A stretch of 64,000 bases of DNA, from NCBI GenBank assembly GCA_022822005.1, contig JAJECO010000018.1, positions 1-64,000 on the forward strand, read 5' to 3'. Made by a program: the position numbers and the translations under genes. Positions 1-9,022 of this stretch are shown piece after piece (the first letter of the stretch is position 1; every line of letters starts with the position of its first letter). This stretch comes from Candidatus Poribacteria bacterium. GTDB taxonomy: Bacteria > Poribacteria > WGA-4E > PCPOR2b. The notes under the pieces are model-generated. The model was given only the letters and a program-made list of their open reading frames with translations, was not told where the DNA came from and searched no databases.

Positions 1-4
1 ATAG

Positions 5-1579
5 ATGTTTTTCAAACGTCAGAGGACTGTATCCACCGGCTACGCTGCCTCCAATTTCTTGCTTACTTGTTTCATTGTTGGGCTGCTAATCCTTTCGCTT
101 GCCTTTGTGTACTATACCCATCTGCTTATCCAACACACCAAAGTTTTCGAGAAACAGGTGGAACCATTGGCGAAACTTGAGGCTTTGCTTGCAAGTATCA
201 ACAATAGGCAGCTGCAAAATCAGTTGAGCCAGATTATTAAGGAGGGACTGGTAACTGAAAGCCGGCTCTCATTCATTATCACGGATGTTAACGGTCAAGT
301 TCAAATCGCTAAGAATCTCAACAATAAGACAATTGAAAGCAAAATTAAGGATGACATTCCGCTCTCTGACGCCGAGAAATCAAAACTCAATAAAATTCTC
401 AATCGGATGAAGCGGAACAAACCGATACCACTCCGTGATTTCCTGAACGATGGGTATGTTTATCATGGCGAGGCGGATGCAGATGCGATAGATCGATTGC
501 CCTTCGTCATAGCGGATTTAAAGAATAATCCACGGCAGTGGAAAATTTGGGATGAATTGCTCACAACAAAGACAGCTACATCGGAGCAATACGAGCGGGC
601 AAAGAGATTTGTTCATAATTCCAAAGCTGTGGGGCGGTACTCTCTATTGCAAACTAATCCTGGTTCCCTTCAGGGCTATTTATACCATGAGGTTATCCCT
701 GACTACGGCATCTTCGTCATGCCCGTCGTACTGGTCGCTGTGTTCTCGAGCATCTTGACTGTTGGCTTCTTGAGTTATCGGCGGATTAAAACCGTAGAGC
801 AAGCATCGATCTGGGGCGGACTCGCAAAGGAGACTGCGCATCAGCTCGGTACCCCGATTTCCTCCTTGATGGGGTGGATCGAGCTGTCGATGGAGTTGAA
901 CAAGCAGAAGGGTGACAATACAGCCTCTGAGATTTACGCGAATATGCAGAGCGACCTCACTCGACTCCAGCGCATTACAGAACGTTTCGGCAAGATTGGC
1001 TCGTATCCACAGCAAACGCGTATAAACATTAACTCCGTAATTAACGAAGCTGTTGCCTATTTTCAGACACGCTTGCCAAATCTAAGCAAACAGGTTGAGT
1101 TGCGCCTGACTGAGTGTGAACTGCCTGAAATTGCAGCGAATCCTGATCTGCTGCAATGGGTGTTTGAGAATTTGATCCGGAATTCACTTGATGCAATAGA
1201 TAACCAGAATGGTGTCATCCAAATCAATCCCCGGCTCCATCCGAAGGGGCATCAGATTGTCGTCTCATACAAAGATAACGGGAAGGGAATTTCCCGCAAA
1301 GACCGGAATAAAATCTTTCGTCCGGGGATGACAACGAAGGAACATGGCTGGGGGCTTGGTTTGACGCTTGTTAAGCGAATCATTGAAGCGTATCATCACG
1401 GACAGATCCGGCTCGTTGAAACGAGTTCAAAAGGCACCACCTTTGAGATTGTACTGCCCGTGGAGAACGTCGAAGACGAAAAAGCGTCGAAACGGTTGAC
1501 GGGACGACTGCTCTTCCTGAAAAAGCTAAAGCAGAACAGGAGAGGGGAACACAGTGTTGGCGCAAAATATAACGCGTAA
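5..1579 (+). CDS. membrane sensor histidine kinase, PorY-like
   Basis: Predicted inner-membrane kinase that phosphorylates a partner response regulator. The 524-residue protein has one membrane segment at about residues 18-40, an extracytoplasmic domain of about 190 residues and a second segment at about 235-257. No HAMP is obvious. The H-box AHQLGTP places the phospho-accepting histidine at residue 279, and the ATPase domain shows the N-box NSLDAI, DNGKGIS and GWGLGL. This H-box style is common in Bacteroidetes-type kinases. An in-frame TAG sits directly before the ATG, so the gene is complete although its RBS is outside the window. Its last 26 bases overlap the response-regulator gene, so the two are very probably translationally coupled partners. 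The stimulus is unknown. Confidence 0.88.
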   Translation: MFFKRQRTVSTGYAASNFLLTCFIVGLLILSLAFVYYTHLLIQHTKVFEKQVEPLAKLEALLASINNRQLQNQLSQIIKEGLVTESRLSFIITDVNGQVQIAKNLNNKTIESKIKDDIPLSDAEKSKLNKILNRMKRNKPIPLRDFLNDGYVYHGEADADAIDRLPFVIADLKNNPRQWKIWDELLTTKTATSEQYERAKRFVHNSKAVGRYSLLQTNPGSLQGYLYHEVIPDYGIFVMPVVLVAVFSSILTVGFLSYRRIKTVEQASIWGGLAKETAHQLGTPISSLMGWIELSMELNKQKGDNTASEIYANMQSDLTRLQRITERFGKIGSYPQQTRININSVINEAVAYFQTRLPNLSKQVELRLTECELPEIAANPDLLQWVFENLIRNSLDAIDNQNGVIQINPRLHPKGHQIVVSYKDNGKGISRKDRNKIFRPGMTTKEHGWGLGLTLVKRIIEAYHHGQIRLVETSSKGTTFEIVLPVENVEDEKASKRLTGRLLFLKKLKQNRRGEHSVGAKYNA

Positions 1580-3128
1580 AATTCTGTGGGTAGATGATGA
1601 GATTGACGCGCTGAAACCCCACATCCTTTTGCTACGCGAGAAATCTTACGACGTCACACCGGTTTCCAATGGGACTGATGCCATTTCACTGCTGAAGGAA
1701 TCCTACTATGATGCTGTTTTGCTCGATCAGGTTATGCCGGGGCAGGATGGTATGGCAACGCTTGATCGGATTCGTGAGATTAATCCCATCTTGCCGGTGA
1801 TTATGGTCACACAAGGCAGCGAGGACCGTCTAATTGATGAAGCACTGGGAAAACGAATCAGCGACTTCTTGGTAAAGCCCATTGGTGTTGCTCAAATTGC
1901 TTCAACCTTGAAGCGCGTACTGGATCAGACGCAGATTATTGAAGCACAGGTGCCACGTAACTATACCCACGATTTTAATCAGATTCGCGCAATTAAGGAT
2001 GCGAATCCAGACTGGCGGAAATGGATAGAAATCTATCTGAAATTGCTCGAGTGGGACCTTGAGCTTAATCATTTAGCACAAACTGGGCTTGAAGAAACAC
2101 ATTTGGAACAGAAAAAGGAATGTAACGCTCTGTTTTCTGATTACGTACAGGACAACTACCTCCGTTGGTTACAGGGCGAGGATTCTCCGATCCTGTCTGT
2201 TGATGTGGTCGAAAAATTCGTTATTCCCCACCTGCGTCAGGAACGCCAAGTATACCTGATTGTGGTTGATTGTCTGCGATTGGATCATTGGATAGCAATT
2301 GAATCCGTGCTTCAACCCTATTTCTATATTGATAGAGATTACTATTTCTCCATTTTACCTAGCGCAACGCTTTACTCGCGTAATGCGATTTTTAGTGGAC
2401 TGTTTCCGCAAGAGATCGCGGAAAGATTTCCACAATATTGGCAGGAGGATGCCACGGACGAAACCAGCACGAACCGTTATGAAAGGCACCTCCTCCAACT
2501 CCAACTCCAACGTGCAGGGATCAAGCTAAAGCCAGGATTGAAATATTTTAAGATCTTCGATACAAAAGGTGGGAATGAGTTCATACGCCAAGTCTCTTCG
2601 TTTGATCGAATTAGCCTTTCTGCTTTGGTTGTTAATTTTATTGATATGCTGACTCATCAGCGCTCGCAGTCAGACATTCTGCAACAAATTGCGCCGGACG
2701 AATCTGCATTTCAGTCCTTAACAAAGTCGTGGTTTGTTCACTCGGCGCTATTTGAGATACTGAAAATTATCGCGAAGCAGGATGCCACGATTGTTCTGAC
2801 ATCGGATCATGGCTCGGTTCTTTGCAACCGGCCATCAAGAGCGTACGGAAATCGCGAAACCTCTACAAGCCTTCGCTTCAAAGTTGGCACAAATTTAGGC
2901 TGCGACAGAGACCAAGCGATCTATATCGAAAATCCGAGACAGTATAGATTACCTGCTGAAAACTCAAGCAAGAACTACATTATTGCAAAAGAAGATTATT
3001 ACTTTGTTTATCCCAATCAATTCAATGAATATACCCGCCAGTTTCGGGGAGGCTTCCAACACGGAGGAATCTCGACAGGCGAATTGATTATACCCGTGGT
3101 CACAATGACTCCGCGCGAACAAAGTTAA
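1554..3128 (+). CDS. response regulator with PglZ domain, PorX-like
   Basis: The N-terminal receiver (residues 8-125) carries the acidic pair DD at 14-15, phospho-acceptor Asp58 and the conserved Lys near 106. A helical linker follows, then a PglZ/alkaline-phosphatase-superfamily domain from about residue 225. Putative metal and nucleophile residues are Asp239 (VVDCLRLDH), Thr272 in SATLYSRNA, and Asp418-His419 in SDHGS. This is the architecture of Bacteroidetes PorX, whose PglZ domain is a phosphodiesterase and which regulates type IX secretion. I chose the GTG at 1554 (TTG at 1557 is possible) because AGGAG lies at 1538-1542. It overlaps the upstream kinase gene by 26 bases. Family assignment is firm; any role in secretion here is inference. 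Confidence 0.87.
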   Translation: MLAQNITRKILWVDDEIDALKPHILLLREKSYDVTPVSNGTDAISLLKESYYDAVLLDQVMPGQDGMATLDRIREINPILPVIMVTQGSEDRLIDEALGKRISDFLVKPIGVAQIASTLKRVLDQTQIIEAQVPRNYTHDFNQIRAIKDANPDWRKWIEIYLKLLEWDLELNHLAQTGLEETHLEQKKECNALFSDYVQDNYLRWLQGEDSPILSVDVVEKFVIPHLRQERQVYLIVVDCLRLDHWIAIESVLQPYFYIDRDYYFSILPSATLYSRNAIFSGLFPQEIAERFPQYWQEDATDETSTNRYERHLLQLQLQRAGIKLKPGLKYFKIFDTKGGNEFIRQVSSFDRISLSALVVNFIDMLTHQRSQSDILQQIAPDESAFQSLTKSWFVHSALFEILKIIAKQDATIVLTSDHGSVLCNRPSRAYGNRETSTSLRFKVGTNLGCDRDQAIYIENPRQYRLPAENSSKNYIIAKEDYYFVYPNQFNEYTRQFRGGFQHGGISTGELIIPVVTMTPREQS

Positions 3129-3720
3129 GATTGCAAGAAAATTAGATTTGAAGGATGTGCTAACAGAAAACTTATGAGAACTCGCGTTGAGCGATATCTT
3201 TCGGTTAGGGGCGGCGGATACAGAATCAGAAAGTAAAAGAGTAGAGCAACTCCGCTTTACCTTCTGCTTGCCATCTCCGCACTTCTCATGGATCGAGATC
3301 TTTGGTGTTTATGTTGTTCTCATTAGATTTTCTCACGTGATTACCGATGGTGCACATACGCTTAGTCTTTTTGATAACCAAGTTCTTACAATACGCTCGA
3401 TTATTTGGGAATTCGGATGCCATACGTGAAGCGTGATGAGCGAAATGTCTCGCGTTTCAGCTTGGGATGCAACCGTAGTAAAGATTTTCACGAACCTAGT
3501 GATGGTACAGTACGAACGAAACAGAAGAAATAAAACTGGTTCCATGGTCAATCTTGCACTGCGACAATATTATGCTATAGTCCTTGGCAATGTAAAAGCA
3601 TGCGTGACGCCGTTATCGATTAGAAGCATATTTTTCTTGAACCCTTTGTTCGTTGCCTCCATGGATAGATCGGTTGTGGGTTTTGTGACCTAGTTTTGGA
3701 ACTTAAGACCGGAGGCGACA
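3129..3720. other. 592-bp intergenic region
   Basis: Two short open frames (TTG at 3187, GTG at 3433) lack ribosome-binding sites and recognisable content, so I do not call genes. The distal part holds the promoter for the RNase G gene. Nothing else is recognisable. Confidence 0.5.
3554..3581 (+). promoter_or_regulatory. sigma70-type promoter for RNase G gene
   Basis: TTGCAC at 3554-3559 and TATAGT at 3576-3581 with a 16-bp spacer. The predicted transcript would have a leader of about 130 nt before the ATG at 3721, which has GGAGG at 3711-3715. Confidence 0.5.
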
Positions 3721-5268
3721 ATGGAAAAAGAGATTATCATTTCTGATGATGAATATGAAACGCGGTGTGCTGTCCTTGAAGATGGCGTTCTGACTGAGAT
3801 TGATATCGAACGCAAAAATGATGAGCATACGCTTAACAACACATATAAGGGCCGTGTGGAAAACGTCCTTCCCGGTATGCAGATTGCTTTCGTGAATATC
3901 GGACTCGAACGACACGCGTTTCTGCATATATCGGATATTATTCGTGATATGGAAGAAGACAGTTCTAACGGTGATTCCGAAAAACTTGATTTAAATAGAA
4001 AATCAGCCGATTCACCCAAACCTGGACGAGGATACCCGTATTCTATCAGCGACCTCATTCAACCCAAACAAGAGATTCTGGTGCAGGTTGGGAAAGAGCC
4101 CATCGGTACTAAGGGCCCCCGGGTAACCACCTGTATTACACTTCCTGGTCGCTATGTTGTTTATTTGCCGACTGCCTCGAACATTGGTGTTTCGCGACGA
4201 ATTGAGTCACCGGAAGAAAGACAGCGTCTCAGGAGCATTGCCGAGGGAATACGTGCGGAGGTCGACGGCGGGTTCATTATTCGAACTTCTGCTGAAGGAA
4301 AAAGTGAACAGGATTTTACCGCTGAAATTCAATACCTTGTTGCGCAATGGAAACGAATTGTTCGACAAGCCGAGAAGATGCCTGCCCCAAGCCTCGTCCA
4401 TAAGGAACACAGTTTTATTGTCCGAGTCATTCGGGATTCATTTACAAGTGAAGTCACCCGGCTGATCATTGATTCTAAAGAGCAGTATCAGGAAGCGATG
4501 GACTATCTTTCATCTTCTGGATCTGAGCTGCGTTCCCATGTCAAGCTTTATGACAAAACCACCCCTATTTTTGAATCTTATGGCATTGAAAAAGAACTCA
4601 GGAAGGCATTGGGCGAAAAAATATGGCTCAAGTGTGGTGGGCACCTCGTTATCCAACAGACAGAGGCAATGGTCTCTATTGATGTCAATACGGGGAAATT
4701 TGTCGGAAAAGGTGACCCCGACAGTACTATCCTAAGTGCAAACCTAGAGGCTGTTGAGGAAGTCGTAAGACAGATCCGCCTCCGAGACCTTGGGGGAATT
4801 ATCGTCATCGATTTCATTGATATGGATGATCCTGAACATCGACGAAAGGTCTATAAGTTACTGCAACAAGCCTTAGACACAGATCGAGCACGAACCAATC
4901 TCCTACACATATCCGAACTTGGGCTTGTAGAAATGACACGCCAACGAACACGTCCCAGCTTGGCGACTGTTCTTACCGAATCGTGTCCCTATTGCGATGG
5001 ACATGGCTCCGTCCTTTCAACCGATACGATCATTATTGGTTTGTTACGATCAATTAAGAAAGCCCATCGCAAATCACGAAAAAGAAGACTAAAGGTGGTT
5101 GCAAACGAACATATTGTGGCCCATCTGCTTGATGAAAAGGCAGGCAGACTGAAACAACTGGAAAAGTCGATGAACCTACAGATTCGGCTGCAAGGAGACG
5201 CAGATCTCCATCTTGAAGACTATCAACTCTTTGCTGAAGGTTCTAACCGCGAGATTTACTTGAATTAA
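3721..5268 (+). CDS. rng: ribonuclease E/G family endoribonuclease
   Basis: Cytoplasmic endoribonuclease for rRNA processing and mRNA decay. The 515-residue length fits RNase G or a short RNase E without the degradosome scaffold tail. An S1 RNA-binding domain covers about residues 37-130 (NTYKGRVENVLPGMQ). Catalytic metal-binding aspartates are Asp321 in SIDVNTGKFVG and Asp364 in VIDFIDMDD. The zinc-link cysteines CPYC are at 422-425 and would support dimer or tetramer formation. The start is supported by GGAGG six bases upstream. The L21-L27 operon follows behind its own promoter, an order seen in many bacteria (rng or rne next to rplU). All key residues are present. Confidence 0.95.
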   Translation: MEKEIIISDDEYETRCAVLEDGVLTEIDIERKNDEHTLNNTYKGRVENVLPGMQIAFVNIGLERHAFLHISDIIRDMEEDSSNGDSEKLDLNRKSADSPKPGRGYPYSISDLIQPKQEILVQVGKEPIGTKGPRVTTCITLPGRYVVYLPTASNIGVSRRIESPEERQRLRSIAEGIRAEVDGGFIIRTSAEGKSEQDFTAEIQYLVAQWKRIVRQAEKMPAPSLVHKEHSFIVRVIRDSFTSEVTRLIIDSKEQYQEAMDYLSSSGSELRSHVKLYDKTTPIFESYGIEKELRKALGEKIWLKCGGHLVIQQTEAMVSIDVNTGKFVGKGDPDSTILSANLEAVEEVVRQIRLRDLGGIIVIDFIDMDDPEHRRKVYKLLQQALDTDRARTNLLHISELGLVEMTRQRTRPSLATVLTESCPYCDGHGSVLSTDTIIIGLLRSIKKAHRKSRKRRLKVVANEHIVAHLLDEKAGRLKQLEKSMNLQIRLQGDADLHLEDYQLFAEGSNREIYLN

Positions 5269-5270
5269 GG

Positions 5271-5299
5271 TTGACTGTTGTGGCAATCTTTGTTATACT
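5271..5299 (+). promoter_or_regulatory. promoter of rplU-rpmA
   Basis: TTGACT at 5271-5276 and TATACT at 5294-5299, exactly 17 bp apart, starting 2 bases after the RNase G stop codon. It gives the ribosomal-protein pair an independent transcript with a leader of about 65 nt. Confidence 0.8.
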
Positions 5300-5312
5300 T
5301 TTTGTTCAGGTC

Positions 5313-5338
5313 TTTGCCTGCTGTGCAGGAGAGGCAAA
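5313..5338 (+). promoter_or_regulatory. hairpin in the rplU 5' leader, possible L21 leader
   Basis: TTTGCCT (5313-5319) pairs with AGGCAAA (5332-5338). A mutually exclusive inner hairpin pairs CCTGC (5317-5321) with GCAGG (5325-5329). The element lies between the promoter and the AAGGAG site at 5356-5361. L21 is autoregulated through a leader RNA in Firmicutes. The same mechanism here is inference from position and structure only. Confidence 0.45.
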
Positions 5339-5369
5339 CACGTCACAGATTTTTTAAGGAGAAAGAAAG

Positions 5370-5723
5370 ATGTATGCTGTATTTGCCTCTGGTGGGAAAC
5401 AACATCGTGTTCAGGTAGATACGTTAATTGACATTGAAAAGCTAGATACACCTGTCGGTGAAGAAGTAACCCTATCAGAAATATTGGCTATAGGTGATGG
5501 TAAAGGTAACGTGGAGGTTGGGGCGCCGTATCTCGATAATGCCGCTGTCATCGCCGAAGTTGTGCAACAGGCTAAAAACAAAAAAGTGGTTGTTTTTAAG
5601 TCGAAAAGGCGCAAAGGTTATAAACGAAAACTTGGACATCGGCAGCAATTCACCCGCTTACGTATCACAGAAATACGAAACGGACATACCGCATCTGAGG
5701 AGGGAACCCAAAATGGCTCATAA
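5370..5723 (+). CDS. rplU: 50S ribosomal protein L21
   Basis: Primary 23S rRNA-binding protein of the large subunit. The 117-residue product begins [14 protein letters not shown], the standard L21 start, and keeps the basic segment [16 protein letters not shown] near residues 75-90. It is slightly longer than the usual 102-105 residues because of a C-terminal extension (ITEIRNG onward). AAGGAG precedes the ATG by 8 bases. The last 11 bases overlap rpmA, so the two are translationally coupled as in most bacteria. Confidence 0.96.
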   Translation: MYAVFASGGKQHRVQVDTLIDIEKLDTPVGEEVTLSEILAIGDGKGNVEVGAPYLDNAAVIAEVVQQAKNKKVVVFKSKRRKGYKRKLGHRQQFTRLRITEIRNGHTASEEGTQNGS

Positions 5724-5979
5724 AAAAGGCGGCGGAAGTACTAGTAACGGCCGAGACAGTATCGGCAAGCGGCTTGGTGTCAAGCAGTTCTCCGGAAGTG
5801 CTGTGACCGCAGGAAGCATTCTGGTTAGACAGCGTGGGACACACATCCACGCGGGCCGAAACGTCGGGGTTGGAAACGACTACACGCTATTTTCACAAAT
5901 TGATGGGTACGTGTGGTTTGAGCGGAAAGATAAGTTCCGGAGAAAAGTTAGCGTCTATCCAGAGCGTCCCGATTTTTAG
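5713..5979 (+). CDS. rpmA: 50S ribosomal protein L27
   Basis: Large-subunit protein near the peptidyl-transferase centre. The 88-residue product starts [16 protein letters not shown], as expected for L27 without the cleavable N-terminal extension of Firmicutes. It continues with [14 protein letters not shown] and an FRRKVSVYP tail. The open frame extends upstream to 5494, but homology and the GAGGAGGGAA sequence near 5697-5706 fix the ATG at 5713, inside the end of rplU. Confidence 0.96.
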   Translation: MAHKKGGGSTSNGRDSIGKRLGVKQFSGSAVTAGSILVRQRGTHIHAGRNVGVGNDYTLFSQIDGYVWFERKDKFRRKVSVYPERPDF

Positions 5980-6009
5980 CCGTGCATACCATCAAATATG
6001 TTAAAATTA

Positions 6010-6038
6010 AAGCCTCGTCATTAAGCGGGGCTTTTTTT
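6010..6038 (+). terminator. rho-independent terminator of rplU-rpmA
   Basis: AAGCCTCG (6010-6017) pairs with CGGGGCTT (6026-6033) across an 8-base loop, and an uninterrupted T tract follows to 6038. It lies 31 bases after the rpmA stop. Confidence 0.9.
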
Positions 6039-6188
6039 GTATTTCTGCATATACGCTTAGACATAAAACGTGAGCTTGGCCGTCGGGCGGAATTGATGTT
6101 ATAGGAAACGTCCTATTTCATCTCCCGAATTTTCACAGGTAGTTCTAGTTTCTATCTGTTTCGAAATTCTCAGCAAAGAAATCGAACT

Positions 6189-8942
6189 ATGTCTAATTGG
6201 TATTCCCAAAAAATTCCACATCTTCTACATGAGTTCAAAACAGATCTCGAACGCGGGTTAAGTAGTGAAGAAGCGGCTGCGCAGCGTGCCAAATATGGAA
6301 ACAACGAAACGCTACAATCCCATGAAGAATCTCTCTTTTCCCTCCTGCTGAAACAATTTTCCAATCTAACCGTTGTCCTCCTGTTCGTCATTATCTGCAC
6401 TCTTTTCTACCTCCAGCGCGCGATTCATGAAATTTTGGTATTCTCAGCCATTCTCTGTTTTCATGTCCTTTGGCGCTTCATTCAAGTAGGCAAGGCGCAC
6501 TATCAACTCCAGTCTATTAGGACTCTCTTAGAAGTCAGTGTGTCTGTTATTCGGGACGAACGTGTTATCACACTGCCCCCTGTGGCTATTGTCCCTGGAG
6601 ATCTATTACTCCTGAAGGAAGGAGACTACATTCCCGCTGATGCCCGTATTGTAGAAGCAGATGGTCTGGTTGTTGATGAGGCGCCTGTGTTTGGCACGAC
6701 AACGTACACACACAAAACGGATGAAGAGATCTCGACGCCGAACTTACCGCCTGACAAGCAAGGTAATATGATCTTTGCGGGAACGTATGTTCTTGAAGGG
6801 GAAGCTCGGGCAATTGTTGTCAAAATCGGAAATCAGGTGGAAACAAGCAAATCTGCCCAACGTGCGACTGCGATCGTTGATCTAGATCCTGAAGCAGAAG
6901 TACAGATGAGCTTTTTTTACGATTATTTTCGCATTGCTGGAGCAGTATTAGCGGTGATAGCGGTTACCGTAGCACTTCTGTTTCAAGATAGGAGTGCGCA
7001 TTGGAGTGAACTTCTATTTCTCGGCCTTGGTTTTATCGTAGCAGCAATTCCTGAGGGAATCGCGTCGACAAGTCGGACTATTCTGTCTCAACACGCTTAT
7101 AGAATCTTACAGACGGGCACTGCGATTCGCAATCTTGTCAATCTGGAAAGATTGAGTAAACTTACAGCAGTTTGTGTTGATGAAGTAGGCAACTTTATGA
7201 CGGAGGAGATGACGGCTTCGCACATTTTCGTGAATGATGACCTCGTCGATCAAGAAATTTGGAAAACTTGGTTAGAATCCCACGATGAACAGATGTCGGA
7301 GGGTATCAGCGAAGATATAATTTCAGCAGCGCCATTGGATTCAGGAGTGCCTCCGGAGTTTCCACTGCTGATCTTACTCGCGAGTCGTTGCGTTGGTGAT
7401 ACACGTCCGAACGGTCTAGAGGGAACTTCGCCTGTAACACAAACAAGCGTTAGCACTACACTAAAACAAATCGCTGAAAGAATTGGATTTGATCTGGAGC
7501 GTTACAATGCGGCTTTCACTAAGATTGATGAGCAGGCTCAAACCCCGGAACGGCCATACGAAACGCTCGTTTTTGCACAGCAGGATGGAAGATTCTTGAA
7601 GCTGATGTTTGGAGAAGCGGAATCAATTCTGCAAACCTGTCATCGCGTTCAACTGGACGGCGCTGCTAACTACATGAGTTTTGACCAGAAACAGGTGATA
7701 CATCAGGCAATTGAATATCTATCAAACAGCAAAACTCGCGTTCTGGCTGTTGCGTATCGAAATTTAAACACTTTACCCTCAACGGAGGAAACGCAACACA
7801 ACATGACCTTTTTGGGCTTCATTACTTTTGTGGAGCAGGAGTACCCTGATTCACGGGAGATTATCCAATCTAGTCTTGATGCAGGCCTTAAAATTGTGAC
7901 ACTAACCGAGAGGGATAGAAACGCCGCTCTGGATATTGCTAAAGAACTTGCTATCGTTCAAGACAAACATGGTGTTGTTACACAAGAAGACTTAGCCGGG
8001 TTCACTAACGAACACTATGAGTCCATTGTAAATCGCTTGCTGGTATATTGTCGTCCTTCCACCGAACAGAAGCAGGATTTGGTGCAACATCTAAAACGCC
8101 TTGGCTATGTTGTTGGATTTTGGGGCAAATCGCCGCCGGATCTACGGGCGATGCGACTGGCAGATGTCAGTTTTGCTTCCGCTGTTCGATCGTCTCATAT
8201 TGTTCAACATCGAGCGGGGTGTGTGGTGCTTAAAGAGGGTTTTAGTGTTATTACAGATCTCTTGCGTCAGGTCCGTGAATCCTATATCAATCTGAGAGGC
8301 TCGATGCGTTGGCTGCTCTCTTGTGCACTTACGCAGGTTATCACTCTCGTCATGGGGTTCAGCTTACCGTATATTGGTTTCTTTTTCCCGCCATTACGTG
8401 ACCTACCTATGCCTTTGAATTTGCTGCAGCTGTTTTGGATTCATCTTCTCGTTAATCTGATACCATTAATGAGTTTAGGATATGAAGGCATCCGTGGAGA
8501 TTTCAGATATAGCAGACCTCAAAAAATTCCTCCCTTTCTATCGCGAGCTGATTTTCACGATGTGCTGCTGCGCAGTCTCGTTATCGCATCAATGGCTATC
8601 TTTAGTTTTATTCTTATCTCGGTGAGTTCGGATGCAACACAGCAGAACCCTCATGCTGCAGCGCAAACGGCCACCTGTACAACATTGATTTTGGGGTTGT
8701 TGATATCAAATTTCCAGTGCCATCGCCTTTTCTGGGAGTCCGTCTTTCAAAGAATAAAGGCAAATCTTCCCCTGTGTTTTACTGTTCTGGCTTGCATCGC
8801 ACTGCATCTCTCCATAGTCTATCTTCCAACAACGCAACAGATATTTGGCTTTGCACCACTCTTTAAAGAGTGGCAATGGCTGATCGCATTCTGTGCTGTT
8901 TTACTGTTCTTACCCTTAAACCTCACGATTCGTCGGCGTTAG
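6189..8942 (+). CDS. P-type ATPase homologue with degenerate catalytic motifs (probable pseudoenzyme)
   Basis: The 917-residue protein keeps the whole layout of a SERCA/PMCA-like cation ATPase: N-terminal cation-ATPase domain, actuator domain, PEGI in the M4 position, phosphorylation/nucleotide domains, and a C-terminal membrane bundle. Every hallmark is altered. TGES of the actuator reads FGTT (168-171). DKTGT reads DEVGN (331-335), so the aspartate remains but its essential Lys and Thr do not. KGAPE reads FGEAE (474-478), TGD reads TER (573-575), and the GDGxNDxPAL hinge reads FWGKSPPDL (644-652). The reading frame is otherwise intact, so this is unlikely to be fresh decay. ATP-driven transport seems excluded; a regulatory or scaffolding membrane role is inference. 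It stands alone after a terminator. Confidence 0.85.
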   Translation: MSNWYSQKIPHLLHEFKTDLERGLSSEEAAAQRAKYGNNETLQSHEESLFSLLLKQFSNLTVVLLFVIICTLFYLQRAIHEILVFSAILCFHVLWRFIQVGKAHYQLQSIRTLLEVSVSVIRDERVITLPPVAIVPGDLLLLKEGDYIPADARIVEADGLVVDEAPVFGTTTYTHKTDEEISTPNLPPDKQGNMIFAGTYVLEGEARAIVVKIGNQVETSKSAQRATAIVDLDPEAEVQMSFFYDYFRIAGAVLAVIAVTVALLFQDRSAHWSELLFLGLGFIVAAIPEGIASTSRTILSQHAYRILQTGTAIRNLVNLERLSKLTAVCVDEVGNFMTEEMTASHIFVNDDLVDQEIWKTWLESHDEQMSEGISEDIISAAPLDSGVPPEFPLLILLASRCVGDTRPNGLEGTSPVTQTSVSTTLKQIAERIGFDLERYNAAFTKIDEQAQTPERPYETLVFAQQDGRFLKLMFGEAESILQTCHRVQLDGAANYMSFDQKQVIHQAIEYLSNSKTRVLAVAYRNLNTLPSTEETQHNMTFLGFITFVEQEYPDSREIIQSSLDAGLKIVTLTERDRNAALDIAKELAIVQDKHGVVTQEDLAGFTNEHYESIVNRLLVYCRPSTEQKQDLVQHLKRLGYVVGFWGKSPPDLRAMRLADVSFASAVRSSHIVQHRAGCVVLKEGFSVITDLLRQVRESYINLRGSMRWLLSCALTQVITLVMGFSLPYIGFFFPPLRDLPMPLNLLQLFWIHLLVNLIPLMSLGYEGIRGDFRYSRPQKIPPFLSRADFHDVLLRSLVIASMAIFSFILISVSSDATQQNPHAAAQTATCTTLILGLLISNFQCHRLFWESVFQRIKANLPLCFTVLACIALHLSIVYLPTTQQIFGFAPLFKEWQWLIAFCAVLLFLPLNLTIRRR

Positions 8943-9022
8943 GATTTTTCACGTACTACGTGCCAGCCTCCGTTAGATGTAGATTCGTGAACCCACGCGC
9001 CTATTGTTAAGTAGTAACACCT

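Noticed and set aside
3187-3693. Two tandem short plus-strand open frames before the RNase G gene
   Set aside because: They start with TTG and GTG, lack ribosome-binding sites, and show no recognisable protein pattern.
5494-5712. N-terminal extension of L27
   Set aside because: This stretch is the L21 gene read in another frame; the true L27 start is the ATG at 5713.
8950-8962. CACGTACTACGTG near-palindrome between convergent genes
   Set aside because: Too short, with no T run, to call a terminator or operator.
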